A DNA stretch of 41,440 nucleotides from Corynebacterium glyciniphilum AJ 3170 (lineage in GTDB: Bacteria; Actinomycetota; Actinomycetes; Mycobacteriales; Mycobacteriaceae): assembly GCF_007673095.1 (NCBI RefSeq), contig NZ_VDYZ01000020.1:1-41440 (forward strand), written 5' to 3'. Below, piece after piece: positions 1 to 7,622 of this stretch. A program made the position numbers and the translations under genes. The notes under the pieces are model-generated. The model was not told the origin of the DNA and did not search any database. It saw only the letters and a list, made by a program, of their open reading frames with translations. Position 1 is the first letter of the stretch; every line of letters starts with the position of its first letter.

Positions 1-63
1 AGGTCTTCCTTATGCGTCATCCCCCGACGGAGTGTTCACAACCTCCCCGGGAAGTACAACTAG
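1..63. repeat. Left copy of a 63-bp terminal inverted repeat
   Basis: Positions 1-63 are the exact reverse complement of 41378-41440; identity stops at position 64. The repeat begins at the last bases of the glnA stop codon and runs off the window edge. Read outward it contains an ATG followed by five sense codons (MTHKED) still open at the edge. It could be the end of an insertion sequence or another multicopy element at which an assembly stopped; the family cannot be named from 63 bp. Confidence 0.9.
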
Positions 64-1496
64 CAGTCGTAGTAGAGCTCGAACTCGTGGGGGGTCGGGC
101 GCAGACGGGACGGGGAGATCTCGTTGTCGTACTTGTAGGCGATGTAGGTCTCCAGCAGGTCGTCGGTGAACACGCCGCCTTCGGTGAGGAAGTCGTTGTC
201 CTCCTCGAGTGCGTGCAGCGCGGCCTCCAGGGAGGTCGGTGCGGTCGGAATGCTGGCGGCCTCCTCCGGGGGCAGCTCGTAGAGGTCCTTGTCGACGGGG
301 GCGTGCGGCTCGATGCGGTTCTTGATGCCGTCGAGACCGGCGAGCATCATCGCTGCCATGCCGAAGTAGGGGTTGCCCGAGGGGTCCGGTGCGCGGAACT
401 CGAGACGCTTGGCCTTCGGGTTCGATCCGGTGATCGGGATGCGGACGGCAGCAGAGCGGTTGCGTTGCGAGTAGACCAGGTTGATCGGTGCCTCGAAGCC
501 CGGGACCAGACGGTGGTAGGAGTTCAGCGTCGGGTTGGTGAACGCCAGGACAGCGCCCGCGTGGTGCAGGATGCCGCCGATGTAGTAGCGGGCCAGGTCA
601 GACAGGCCGGCGTAGCCGGCCTCGTCGTGGAAGAGGGGCTTGCCGTCCTTCCACAGGGACTGGTGGGCGTGCATGCCCGAGCCGTTGTCACCGGCCAGCG
701 GTTTCGGCATGAACGTGGCGGACTTGCCGTGGGCGGCAGCGGTGTTCTTGATGATGTACTTGAACGACTGCAGGTCGTCGGCAGCATGCAGCAGCGTGTT
801 GAACTTGTAGTTGATCTCCTGCTGACCACCGGTACCGACCTCGTGGTGGAAGCGCTCGAGATCATAACCGGAGGCGGCGAGGTTCTTCACCATCTCGTCG
901 CGGACGTCCACGGTCTGGTCGTACGGTGGGACCGGGAAGTAACCGCCCTTGACGCGGGTCTTGTAGGCGGTGTTGGGCGTCCCGTCGGTGTTGGTCTCCT
1001 TACCGCGGTTCCACCAGCCCTCATTGGAGTCGACCTCGTAGAATGCGGAGTTCTGCTCGGCGGAGTAACGGACCTTGTCGAAGAGGTAGAACTCGGCCTC
1101 AAGCCCGAAGTTGCACGTGTCGGCGATGCCGGTGGACGCGAGGTACTCTTCGGCCTTGCGCGCGACGTTGCGGGGATCGCGGGAGAAAGGCTCACGGGTG
1201 AACGGGTCGTGGACGAAGAACTTCACGTTCAGGGTCTTGGTCTTACGGAAGGGGTCGACCTTGGCGGTCGCGAGGTCGGGCAGCAGGTTCATGTCCGACT
1301 CGTCGATGGTGGTGAAGCCACGCACCGACGATCCGTCGAACGCCAGGCCGGTTTCGATGGCATCCTCGTCGAAGGTGGAGGCGGGAATGGTGAAGTGCTG
1401 TTCCACACCAGGCACGTCCGTGAATCGGACATCGACGAACTCAATGTCGTTGTCCGCGATGTACTTGGTGACCTCTTCGGCCGTCTTAAATGCCAC
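60..1496 (-). CDS. glnA: Glutamine synthetase type I (GlnA)
   Basis: ATP-dependent synthesis of glutamine from glutamate and ammonium in the cytoplasm; the central ammonium-assimilating enzyme. The product is 478 aa, close to the 477 aa I recall for C. glutamicum GlnA, and collinear over its whole length. Visible signatures are the DGSS segment near the N-terminus, the [16 protein letters not shown] active-site stretch, the NRSAAVRIP loop and the adenylylation tyrosine (Y406, in DLYELPPEE), so control by GlnE adenylylation is expected. I chose the GTG at 1496 rather than the ATG at 1517: an AAGGAGT Shine-Dalgarno (1509-1503) lies 7 nt before the GTG, and the GTG matches the family N-terminus. 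Transcribed divergently from the RDD gene. No AmtR-type operator was recognised upstream. Confidence 0.97.
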   Translation of the reverse strand: MAFKTAEEVTKYIADNDIEFVDVRFTDVPGVEQHFTIPASTFDEDAIETGLAFDGSSVRGFTTIDESDMNLLPDLATAKVDPFRKTKTLNVKFFVHDPFTREPFSRDPRNVARKAEEYLASTGIADTCNFGLEAEFYLFDKVRYSAEQNSAFYEVDSNEGWWNRGKETNTDGTPNTAYKTRVKGGYFPVPPYDQTVDVRDEMVKNLAASGYDLERFHHEVGTGGQQEINYKFNTLLHAADDLQSFKYIIKNTAAAHGKSATFMPKPLAGDNGSGMHAHQSLWKDGKPLFHDEAGYAGLSDLARYYIGGILHHAGAVLAFTNPTLNSYHRLVPGFEAPINLVYSQRNRSAAVRIPITGSNPKAKRLEFRAPDPSGNPYFGMAAMMLAGLDGIKNRIEPHAPVDKDLYELPPEEAASIPTAPTSLEAALHALEEDNDFLTEGGVFTDDLLETYIAYKYDNEISPSRLRPTPHEFELYYDC

Positions 1497-1586
1497 TTCT
1501 GGACTCCTTGCAGTCATGTTCGACCCAACTCGTTGTTTCGTTGTCTCACGAGGGGATTCACCCTTCCGGGTGCGTCGTGAACAACC

Positions 1587-1615
1587 ATATTCTGGGGTTG
1601 TTGCCCTAGTGTCAA
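1587..1615 (-). promoter_or_regulatory. Candidate glnA promoter with a palindrome over the -10
   Basis: On the minus strand TTGACA (1615-1610) is followed after 17 nt by GAATAT (1592-1587). A 7-bp inverted repeat, AACAACC at 1580-1586 and GGTTGTT at 1596-1602, brackets the -10 hexamer and could be an operator. It does not resemble the AmtR consensus. Confidence 0.5.
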
Positions 1616-1746
1616 TCCAATGTTACCGGCGTGTAACTGGTCCGCCGGTGCCACGGTCGATTCCGGTAGTCCCCGGTCGGGGCTTGACCTCTAGGATACG
1701 GGCAGTGGTCCCCGGGTGTGCACAGTCGGGGTGGTCCGCCATGAAA

Positions 1747-1775
1747 TTGGGGGTCGGTGACAGGGCCGGTACGCT
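1747..1775 (+). promoter_or_regulatory. Candidate promoter of the RDD gene
   Basis: TTGGGG (1747-1752), a 17-nt spacer and TACGCT (1770-1775); the hexamer ends 8 nt before the ATG at 1784, compatible with a leaderless transcript. Confidence 0.5.
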
Positions 1776-1783
1776 TGAGAATC

Positions 1784-2341
1784 ATGGCGAAACGGCAGAA
1801 GAACAGTGGCAGCAGTGGCACCGGGGACGACCGCCGTCAACGACGGAAGGGGCTCCGCGAGGAGCGCGCCAGACAGCCGAGCTGGCTGGAAGGCCCCCAG
1901 GTTCCGGGACAGTTCGAGGACCCCCGCGACCTGAGTTCGTATCCCGGCAAACTGCTGGGACTGCCGGCCTCGGGGCCCGGGTCGATTGCCTCGATCTTTC
2001 CCCGTGTGCTTGCGCTGCTGGTCGACTGGTTGATCTGCTACGGCATCGCCTTCTTCATCACACAGATGACGGGTGCGCTCGGTGGAACCTCGACAGTGGT
2101 GTTGATGGTGTGGGTGGTCTGGCGGATCGTCACCGTGTGGCTGTTCGGGCAGTCACCCGGCCACGCCGTGATGGGGATCGGTGTCGCCCGCGTGGACGAC
2201 CCGGATCAGCGTGTCGGCCTCATCCGGTCAGTGGTGCGGACGGTGCTCACTGTGTTCCTCTTCCCCCCGTTGATCCAGGACACCGACAGCAGGGGCATGC
2301 ACGACCGCGCTACCGGGACCGCGGTGATCCGGACCAGGTAG
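1784..2341 (+). CDS. RDD-family integral membrane protein
   Basis: A 185-aa membrane protein of unknown function. The N-terminal 50 residues are charged and predicted soluble. RDD-type hydrophobic segments follow: one around FPRVLALLVDWLICYGIAFFI with the characteristic Arg...Asp, a second around TVVLMVWVVWRIVTVW, then a GQSPGHAVMGIGV segment typical of the family and a shorter hydrophobic stretch near the C-terminus. The start at 1784 (MAKRQKN) is preferred over an in-frame GTG at 1757 because a TACGCT -10 sits 8 nt upstream. An RDD gene beside glnA and a DUF4191 gene is also seen in mycobacteria (Rv2219A-Rv2219-glnA1). Some RDD proteins have been linked to ion transport, but nothing here tells the substrate. 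Confidence 0.85.
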   Translation: MAKRQKNSGSSGTGDDRRQRRKGLREERARQPSWLEGPQVPGQFEDPRDLSSYPGKLLGLPASGPGSIASIFPRVLALLVDWLICYGIAFFITQMTGALGGTSTVVLMVWVVWRIVTVWLFGQSPGHAVMGIGVARVDDPDQRVGLIRSVVRTVLTVFLFPPLIQDTDSRGMHDRATGTAVIRTR

Positions 2342-2368
2342 GCAGGGGAGCGGTCGGTCGTCATGCCG

Positions 2369-2428
2369 GACACCATGGCGGTGTCGGCGTGACACCCCGC
2401 GGACCGACACAACCCTGGTGTGTCAGGG
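2369..2428 (+). repeat. Overlapping short palindromes after the RDD gene
   Basis: GACACC (2369-2374), GGTGTC (2380-2385) and GACACC (2391-2396) can form two mutually exclusive hairpins. GACACA/TGTGTC (2406-2411/2419-2424) and CCCTG/CAGGG (2413-2417/2424-2428) form further alternatives. They lie just after the RDD stop codon. Confidence 0.5.
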
Positions 2429-2454
2429 ACGGGGTAAGGGAGGGCACGAAAAGA

Positions 2455-2491
2455 CCCCGGGGTCCTGATTCGATCGATCAGGGCCCCGGGG
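2455..2491. terminator. Stem-loop terminator between RDD and DUF4191 genes
   Basis: A 15-bp stem (2455-2469 with 2477-2491, one T/G wobble) and a 7-nt loop, 17 nt after the DUF4191 stop. On the minus strand it is followed by TCTTTTCG, so it fits an intrinsic terminator for the minus-strand unit; it can also stop the convergent RDD transcript. Confidence 0.85.
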
Positions 2492-2507
2492 CCGGGGAGT
2501 CTCAGCC

Positions 2508-3284
2508 TCAACCCTTCTTGTTGCGTTGTGCGGCGCGGCGGGCACGGCGGTTGACGCCGGCCGGGTTCGCGGCGTTGCGGGGCATCGGCCCCTTCGGGAG
2601 CATCGATTCCCTGGAGTGAAGACGGGCGATCGACTCGACCTTGCTGTTGAGCGCGTCGACCTGGTTCTTCTTGATGTTGCGGGGCAGGCGGACCAGGTGG
2701 TTCTGCAGCTTGCGGATCTGTACCTCGTCCTCGCCCTCGCCGATGTACACGTCGTAGATGGGCGTGTTACCGAGGATGCGGGCGAGTCTCTTCCGCTCCT
2801 GCGCCATCATCGGCTTGAGACGGTGACGGCTGCCTTCCCCGACGAGGATCACGCCGGGAACACCGACAACCCGGTGGACGGCGTCCATGTGTGTGTTCGA
2901 GGCCACCGCAGTCTCGGTGATCCACTTGACCCCGACGCCGTCGCGAAGGTTCTGCAGCGCCCATCCTGCGGCACCGGCTTCCCCCTCGATCTGGTCGTAG
3001 ACACCGGACTGCAGACGGCGGGAGAAGATCCAGAAGGCGACCATCACGCCGATGGCGATACCGACGATGAGGTTCAGCCACCACCAGCCGAACACCAGGC
3101 TCAGCGCCAACATGACCACCACCGGGCCGAGCAGGCCCAGCAGCATGTAGGGGATGAGCTTCTTGTCCTTCTTGCGCTGCATCTGGAAGGCCTGCCACAT
3201 CTGGCCTCGTGTCTGCTTGCGCCGTGACTTCTTGGCGGCCTTCTCGAGCCGCTTGTTTTCCTTCTCCCGGGGATCCTTCGCCAT
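2508..3284 (-). CDS. DUF4191 membrane protein
   Basis: A conserved actinobacterial protein of unknown function, 258 aa. The N-terminus (residues 1-42) is rich in Lys/Arg/Glu. Two hydrophobic segments follow at about 43-66 and 68-88, then a soluble domain with a GVPGVILVGEG motif, and a strongly basic C-terminus (RRARRAAQRNKKG). This matches the layout of M. tuberculosis Rv2219. The start is the ATG at 3284; a more distal in-frame start would add 13 residues without family support. TAAGGT lies 7 nt before the ATG, so the mRNA may begin at the start codon, although an AGGTAGG could also act as a ribosome site. It is last in the E2-lipB-lipA-DUF4191 series. Confidence 0.88.
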   Translation of the reverse strand: MAKDPREKENKRLEKAAKKSRRKQTRGQMWQAFQMQRKKDKKLIPYMLLGLLGPVVVMLALSLVFGWWWLNLIVGIAIGVMVAFWIFSRRLQSGVYDQIEGEAGAAGWALQNLRDGVGVKWITETAVASNTHMDAVHRVVGVPGVILVGEGSRHRLKPMMAQERKRLARILGNTPIYDVYIGEGEDEVQIRKLQNHLVRLPRNIKKNQVDALNSKVESIARLHSRESMLPKGPMPRNAANPAGVNRRARRAAQRNKKG

Positions 3285-3291
3285 ACCGCCT

Positions 3292-3297
3292 ACCTTA
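3292..3297 (-). promoter_or_regulatory. -10 hexamer (TAAGGT) of the DUF4191 gene
   Basis: TAAGGT lies 7 nt before the ATG at 3284, the leaderless arrangement. No clear -35. Confidence 0.4.
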
Positions 3298-3306
3298 GAA
3301 CATCGG

Positions 3307-3340
3307 CGCCCCGGGACCGTCAACGACGTCCACCGGGGCG
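3307..3340 (-). terminator. Hairpin between lipA and the DUF4191 gene
   Basis: CGCCCCGG (3307-3314) pairs with CCGGGGCG (3333-3340), 8 bp with an 18-nt loop, 9 nt past the lipA stop. There is no T-run, so it may be a weak terminator or an RNA-processing stem. Confidence 0.45.
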
Positions 3341-3349
3341 TGGGGACAA

Positions 3350-4396
3350 CTAGCGTGCGGAGGAGACAGGGGTCTCCTTGGACGGTCCGTACTTCTCCAG
3401 CAGAGTGCCGGCTTCCTGACTGGTGGTGGAGCCCAGGGTGTCACCCAGGTGGGTCAGGTTCTCGGGGAGCGCCTCGCCGCGTGCGGCCTTGGCCTCGGCG
3501 TAGAGCCGACCAGACCGGTAGGACGACCGGACCAACGGACCGGACATCACGGCACCGAATCCCAGCTCCTTGCCGAACTCGGAGTGCTCCATGAACTCCT
3601 CCGGCTTCACCCACCGCTCGATCGGGTGGTGCATGGAGGTCGGACGCAGGTACTGGGTGATCGTGATGATGTCGCACCCGGCGTCCTTCAGGTCCGTCAG
3701 TGACGACTGCACTTCCTCGGCGGTCTCGCCCATGCCGAGGATGAGGTTTGATTTGGTCACCAGTCCGAAATCACGGGCCGCGCGGATGACCTCCAGCGAC
3801 CGGTCGTAGCGGAATGCCGGACGGATCCGCTTGAAGATCCGGGGCACGGTCTCGAGGTTGTGGGCGAAGACCTCCGGACGCGCCTCGAAGACCTCGGCCA
3901 GCAGGTCGGGCTTGGCGGAGAAGTCAGGTGTGAGGTTCTCGACGCCGGTGTTCGGGTTGAGTTCGTGCACCTTGCGCACGATCTCGGCGTACAGCCAGGC
4001 TCCCTCGTCATCGAGGTCGTCACGGGTGACGCCGGTGATCGTGGCGTAACGCAGGTCCATCTCGCGGATGTTCTCGGCGACACGGCGGGGCTCGTCGCGG
4101 TCCAACGGACTGGGCTTGCCCGACTTGATCTGGCAGAAGTCACACCGACGGGAGCAGGTGTCGCCACCGATGAGGAAGGAGGCCTCGCGTTCCTCCCAGC
4201 ATTCGTGGATGTTGGGGCACCCGGCCTCCTGGCAGACCGTGTGCAGACCGGCACCGGAGACACGGTTCTTCATGTCACGGTATTCCGGTCCCATCTTGGC
4301 CTGGGTACGGATCCACCGTGGCTTCTGTTCGATGGGGGTCTGGGAGTTCTTCGCCTCGATGCGGAGAAGTCGTCGTCCGTCTGATGTAACAGTCAC
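3350..4396 (-). CDS. lipA: Lipoyl synthase (LipA)
   Basis: A radical-SAM enzyme that inserts two sulfurs into protein-bound octanoyl groups to make lipoyl cofactor. The product is 348 aa. The auxiliary 4Fe-4S cluster ligands C55, C60 and C66 ([12 protein letters not shown]) and the radical-SAM triad C81-x3-C85-x2-C88 are all present, followed by the GVTRDDL, PDF and GLMVG-like (LILGMGE) segments expected for the family. The GTG at 4396 is chosen over the ATG at 4417: its N-terminus aligns with C. glutamicum LipA, and TAGGGT lies 7 nt before it. lipB is upstream on the same strand and the E2 subunit that needs the cofactor is next, so the three form a pathway unit. Confidence 0.96.
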   Translation of the reverse strand: MTVTSDGRRLLRIEAKNSQTPIEQKPRWIRTQAKMGPEYRDMKNRVSGAGLHTVCQEAGCPNIHECWEEREASFLIGGDTCSRRCDFCQIKSGKPSPLDRDEPRRVAENIREMDLRYATITGVTRDDLDDEGAWLYAEIVRKVHELNPNTGVENLTPDFSAKPDLLAEVFEARPEVFAHNLETVPRIFKRIRPAFRYDRSLEVIRAARDFGLVTKSNLILGMGETAEEVQSSLTDLKDAGCDIITITQYLRPTSMHHPIERWVKPEEFMEHSEFGKELGFGAVMSGPLVRSSYRSGRLYAEAKAARGEALPENLTHLGDTLGSTTSQEAGTLLEKYGPSKETPVSSAR

Positions 4397-4403
4397 GGCC
4401 CCC

Positions 4404-4409
4404 ACCCTA
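4404..4409 (-). promoter_or_regulatory. -10 hexamer (TAGGGT) of lipA
   Basis: TAGGGT ends 7 nt before the GTG start at 4396, suggesting lipA also has its own leaderless promoter. Confidence 0.5.
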
Positions 4410-4470
4410 CGCTGCATCGTTCAGTGACGCTAACTGACTCCAGCGCTGGAAGTCATCCTAAAATGCCTGT

Positions 4471-5208
4471 TCAGGACGTCAGTACGCCATGTGCCAGTTC
4501 CTCGGGCACGTCGTGGTCGGACATTTCAAGCGACCCGTCCAGTGCCGCGAGCAGGTGGCCGGTGAAGATGTCGGTCACATCCGCGACGCGGACCTCCCGG
4601 CCCAGTTCCTCGGACAGTGTCGTCACTCCGGTGTCCGCCAGTCCGCACGGCACGATGTGGTCGTAGTAGTCCAGGGTGTTGTCACAGTTCAAGGCGACAC
4701 CGTGCATCGTGACTCCACGGGTCACACGGATCCCCACCGCCGCCACCTTGCGGGCGGGGACGAGTTCTCCATGTCGGAGACCTGCGGGAAGCCACACGCC
4801 GGACCGCCCCGGGACTCGTCCCACGTTGTCGAGACCGACGTCACGGCAGGTCGCCAGGACGGCCTCCTCGATACGCCGGACGTAGTCGACGACGTCGATC
4901 GGATCGTCCAGTTTGATGATCGGGTAGGCGACGAGTTGTCCCGGTCCGTGCCAGGTGATCCGCCCGCCCCGGTCGACATCGACGACGGGGAGGCCGTTGG
5001 TGGGCAGATCCTCCGGCTGTGTGCGTTTACCCGCGGTGTACGTCGGCGGGTGCTCCAACAGCAGGACGGTGTCCTCGATCTGTCCGTCGGCACGCTGACG
5101 CGCCAGGGCGGCCTGTTTGTCCCAGGTTGACAGGTAGTCCACCGTCCCGAGGCTGTCGACGACGACAGGGGTGTCCGACATCCGGATGGATCCGCGTTGA
5201 TATCCCAT
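4471..5208 (-). CDS. lipB: Lipoyl(octanoyl) transferase (LipB)
   Basis: Transfers octanoyl from acyl carrier protein to the lipoyl domains of 2-oxoacid dehydrogenases, the step before LipA. The product is 245 aa, within the family range. Recognisable parts are [13 protein letters not shown], the [18 protein letters not shown] motif (LipB signature), the conserved lysine in [10 protein letters not shown] and the acyl-accepting cysteine in [10 protein letters not shown]. Two starts are possible. The ATG at 5208 has TAGAGT 8 nt upstream (leaderless); the ATG at 5181 gives MSDTPVVV and a 236-aa protein. I report the longer form because of the -10 spacing, with moderate confidence in the exact start. 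Neither start has a good ribosome-binding site. Confidence 0.93.
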   Translation of the reverse strand: MGYQRGSIRMSDTPVVVDSLGTVDYLSTWDKQAALARQRADGQIEDTVLLLEHPPTYTAGKRTQPEDLPTNGLPVVDVDRGGRITWHGPGQLVAYPIIKLDDPIDVVDYVRRIEEAVLATCRDVGLDNVGRVPGRSGVWLPAGLRHGELVPARKVAAVGIRVTRGVTMHGVALNCDNTLDYYDHIVPCGLADTGVTTLSEELGREVRVADVTDIFTGHLLAALDGSLEMSDHDVPEELAHGVLTS

Positions 5209-5216
5209 GCCTAACG

Positions 5217-5222
5217 ACTCTA
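5217..5222 (-). promoter_or_regulatory. -10 hexamer (TAGAGT) of lipB, inside a hairpin
   Basis: TAGAGT ends 8 nt before the ATG at 5208. It is formed by the end of the hairpin at 5218-5257, so the terminator of the upstream gene and the lipB promoter share bases. Confidence 0.45.
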
Positions 5223-5257
5223 CCCCGCCACCGCGATAACGCGGTGGCGGGGTAGAG
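5218..5257 (-). terminator. Perfect long hairpin between the E2 gene and lipB
   Basis: Arms 5218-5234 and 5241-5257 are perfectly complementary (17 bp, 18 with the closing G-C in the loop), with only 4-6 loop bases. It begins 20 nt after the E2 stop. No T-run follows on the minus strand, so it may attenuate or process the E2-lipB transcript rather than end it fully. Confidence 0.75.
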
Positions 5258-5277
5258 GACGGGAGGGGTCAGTGGAC

Positions 5278-6987
5278 TCAGATCTCCAGGTCGGAGGTGA
5301 AGTCGCTGTTCTCCAGCCGGTCCTTGATGGTGGTCAGGAACCGGCCTGCGTCAGCGCCGTCCACGATCTGGTGGTCGTAGGTCATGGGCAGGTAGACCAT
5401 GCTGCGGATCGCGATGCTGTCGGAACCGTCTTCGGTGATCACGACCGGACGCTTGCGGATGGCACCCGTGCCGATCATCGCGGCCTGCGGCGGCACCAGG
5501 ATCGGGGTATCGGTGAGTGCGCCCTCGGAGCCGATGTTGGTGATGGTGAAGGTGCCGCCACTGACGTCGTTCGGCTTGAGCTTCTTGTTCCGGGCACGGT
5601 CGGCGATGTCGGCGATCGCCGCGGCCAGCTCAGGCAGTGACATGTCCTGGGCGTCGTGGATCACCGGGGACAGCAGGCCGTCCTTGGTGTCGACGGCGAT
5701 ACCGAGGTTGACCTGGCCGTGGTAGGTCATCTCCTGGGTGTCGGCGTCGTAGGAGGCGTTGACGTTCGGGTGCGCGACAAGGGCTTCGACGATGGCCTTC
5801 GCGAAGAACGGCAGGAACGTGAGGTTCTGGCCATGCTTGTCCTGGAAGGCTGCCTTCGACGCCTTGCGGAGCTCGGCGATGTGGGTCATGTCGACTTCGT
5901 GGACCTGCGTGAGCTGCGCCGCTCCGTGCAGGGACTCCAGCGTGGTCTTGGCGGTGATCGCGCGGATCCGGTTGACCTTCTGGGTGGTGCCCCGCAGCGA
6001 GGCCTTCTCCGGATCGACGCCCTTGGCCGGCGCCGGTGCGGACTCCTTCGCCGTGCCGCCCTCGGCGGCAGCGATGACGTCCTGCTTGCGGATACGTCCA
6101 CCGACCCCGGTGCCCTCGACGGTCGAAAGATCCACGCCGTGCTTCTCTGCCAGCTTGCGCACCAGCGGAGTGACGTAGGGGAGGTTACCGTCGGACGGCT
6201 CGCCGGCATCTGACGTGGAGGACGCCTCCTGCTCCGAAGACTCCTTCTCCGGCTGAGGATCTGCCTTGGGCTCCTCCTTCTTCTCCGGCTTGGGCTCCTC
6301 CTTCGGCTCCTCTTGCTTCGGCTCCTTCTCCTCCTTGGCGGGTGCCTCGTCGGCGGCGCTTCCGTCACCCACGCGGGCGATCACGCCACCGACGTCGATG
6401 GTGTCGTCCTCCTCGGCGAGAATCTCCAGCAGAGTGCCGGCGACCGGCGAAGGAACCTCGGTGTCGACCTTGTCCGTGGAGACCTCGAGCAGGGGTTCGT
6501 CGACCTCCACCTCGTCGCCTACCTTCTTCAGCCACTGGGTGATGGTGCCCTCGGTGACTGACTCGCCGAGCTCAGGCATCGTCACCTCGGTCCCCGCTCC
6601 GCCGCCGTTGGAGGCCGGTGCCGGAGCGGATTCCTCCTGATCGTCGGACGAGTCGGACGAGTCGTCTGTCGTGTCCTCGTCCTCGGCGGGCTGTTCTGCG
6701 GAGGCCTCGTCGGAGGAGGCGGAATCCCCGCTCGCCTCGCTTTCCTCACCTTCATCACCGATCTCCGCGATGACGGCACCGACGTCGACGGTGTCATCTT
6801 CGTCGGCGATGATCTTCAGCAGTACGCCGGCGACGGGGGAAGGGATCTCCGTGTCGACCTTGTCCGTGGAGACCTCGAGCAAGGGTTCGTCGACCTCCAC
6901 GGTGTCGCCGACCTTCTTCAGCCACTGGGTAACAGTGCCTTCTGTGACGGATTCGCCCAGCTCGGGCATTTCGACGGAGTGCGCCAT
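5278..6987 (-). CDS. aceF: Dihydrolipoamide acyltransferase, E2 of pyruvate/2-oxoglutarate dehydrogenase
   Basis: The core E2 of the 2-oxoacid dehydrogenase complexes, often annotated sucB or dlaT; in C. glutamicum the lipB-linked gene is aceF. It is 569 aa with two lipoyl domains (lipoyl lysines K43 and K173 in TDKVDTE), each followed by an acidic or Lys/Glu/Pro-rich linker. A peripheral subunit-binding domain lies at about 270-308 ([19 protein letters not shown]...GRIRKQDV), and the catalytic domain carries H539 and D543 in DHQIVDG. Start ATG at 6987 with AGGAG upstream. The two lipoyl modules are almost identical even at DNA level. Corynebacterial and mycobacterial E2 is known to serve both pyruvate and 2-oxoglutarate dehydrogenase, so the acyl specificity is not decided here. 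Confidence 0.95.
   Translation of the reverse strand: MAHSVEMPELGESVTEGTVTQWLKKVGDTVEVDEPLLEVSTDKVDTEIPSPVAGVLLKIIADEDDTVDVGAVIAEIGDEGEESEASGDSASSDEASAEQPAEDEDTTDDSSDSSDDQEESAPAPASNGGGAGTEVTMPELGESVTEGTITQWLKKVGDEVEVDEPLLEVSTDKVDTEVPSPVAGTLLEILAEEDDTIDVGGVIARVGDGSAADEAPAKEEKEPKQEEPKEEPKPEKKEEPKADPQPEKESSEQEASSTSDAGEPSDGNLPYVTPLVRKLAEKHGVDLSTVEGTGVGGRIRKQDVIAAAEGGTAKESAPAPAKGVDPEKASLRGTTQKVNRIRAITAKTTLESLHGAAQLTQVHEVDMTHIAELRKASKAAFQDKHGQNLTFLPFFAKAIVEALVAHPNVNASYDADTQEMTYHGQVNLGIAVDTKDGLLSPVIHDAQDMSLPELAAAIADIADRARNKKLKPNDVSGGTFTITNIGSEGALTDTPILVPPQAAMIGTGAIRKRPVVITEDGSDSIAIRSMVYLPMTYDHQIVDGADAGRFLTTIKDRLENSDFTSDLEI
6461..6510. repeat. Lipoyl-domain direct repeat, copy 1
   Basis: This 50-nt segment inside the E2 gene matches 6851-6900 with a single mismatch (6492 versus 6882). 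It encodes the [15 protein letters not shown] part of the second lipoyl domain. Confidence 0.9.
6851..6900. repeat. Lipoyl-domain direct repeat, copy 2
   Basis: Direct repeat of 6461-6510 in the first lipoyl domain of the same gene; one mismatch in 50 nt. It could recombine to delete or add a lipoyl domain. Confidence 0.9.
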
Positions 6988-7083
6988 GGTGTTGAAGCTC
7001 CTATTTAACGACGGGGTACAGATGTGGAGTACGTGGATCGGTCCGCAGTACGCAGAGAAAGCAGAGAAGTGGTCTCTGACCGA

Positions 7084-7091
7084 ATACTATA
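7084..7091 (-). promoter_or_regulatory. Candidate -10 region of the E2 gene
   Basis: An AT-rich island in GC-rich DNA contains overlapping TATAGT and TAGTAT hexamers on the minus strand, about 100 nt before the E2 start. No convincing -35 at the right distance. Confidence 0.35.
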
Positions 7092-7201
7092 TATGGTAGC
7101 GCTGTGAACGTCGTCCTGCCGGAGGGGGTCGGCCCATGCCGCCCCGTACAGGGCCTGTCGCCGGCAGAGGAGACTGGTCGCAGCGTCCTCACGGAATCCC
7201 T

Positions 7202-7207
7202 TAGAAT
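7202..7207 (+). promoter_or_regulatory. -10 hexamer (TAGAAT) of the gene at 7215
   Basis: TAGAAT ends 7 nt before the GTG at 7215. It supports a leaderless mRNA and this start over the ATG-like start 111 nt upstream. Confidence 0.5.
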
Positions 7208-7214
7208 CTGTGGT

Positions 7215-7613
7215 GTGTTCAATTTATTCGGTCGATCTCGTCGCTCCGGTCCCCGACCTCCTCGGGCACCGGGTGGGCGTACGCGTCCCGCCGACCTTGA
7301 TTACCTGAGCCACTGGGCGGCGCAGCGCGAAGGTGTGGAAGGCTTCGTCGAACCCGAGACCCTGGTCAACGAGATGTCCGTGGTTCTCGTGGACGCCACC
7401 GGCGACTGGACCCGTCGGCGCATCGGCGGGCCCCGCGGTATCGACGACGTGATCTCGGCGACCGGTGTCCGGCTCTACGACGCGGAGAAGAGCGGTTACC
7501 CCCAGCGGATGAGGGACCGTATCGAGCGTGACCGGATTATCCGCAAACGTCTCGAACAGCAGGAACGACGGGCGCGCTTCGAGGAGCGTCGCGCAGAAGG
7601 GGAAGGGGACTGA
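7215..7613 (+). CDS. Conserved actinobacterial protein of unknown function
   Basis: A 132-aa protein beginning VFNLFGRSRR. After a basic, proline-rich N-terminus (residues 1-30) there is a compact region (PADLDYLSHWAAQREGVEGFVEPETLVNEMSVVLVDATGDWTRRRIGGPRGIDDVI) and a long charged C-terminal helix rich in Arg/Glu (RMRDRIERDRIIRKRLEQQERRARFEERR), probably a coiled coil. There is no signal peptide, membrane segment or catalytic motif I recognise. An equivalent gene lies between the E2 and aminopeptidase genes in other corynebacteria. The stop is 9 nt from the convergent pepA stop. Confidence 0.8.
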   Translation: MFNLFGRSRRSGPRPPRAPGGRTRPADLDYLSHWAAQREGVEGFVEPETLVNEMSVVLVDATGDWTRRRIGGPRGIDDVISATGVRLYDAEKSGYPQRMRDRIERDRIIRKRLEQQERRARFEERRAEGEGD

Positions 7614-7622
7614 CCGACCGGG

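Noticed and set aside
12..1580. A long plus-strand frame opposite glnA
   Set aside because: Antisense shadow of glnA; no domain recognised.
1692..1707. TAGGAT followed after 7 nt by GTG, resembling a leaderless gene start
   Set aside because: The frame runs out of phase through the RDD gene and has no protein-like features; probably chance or an extra promoter for the RDD gene.
1497..1783. AmtR operator before glnA
   Set aside because: Looked for the AmtR-type palindrome on both strands and did not find a convincing match.
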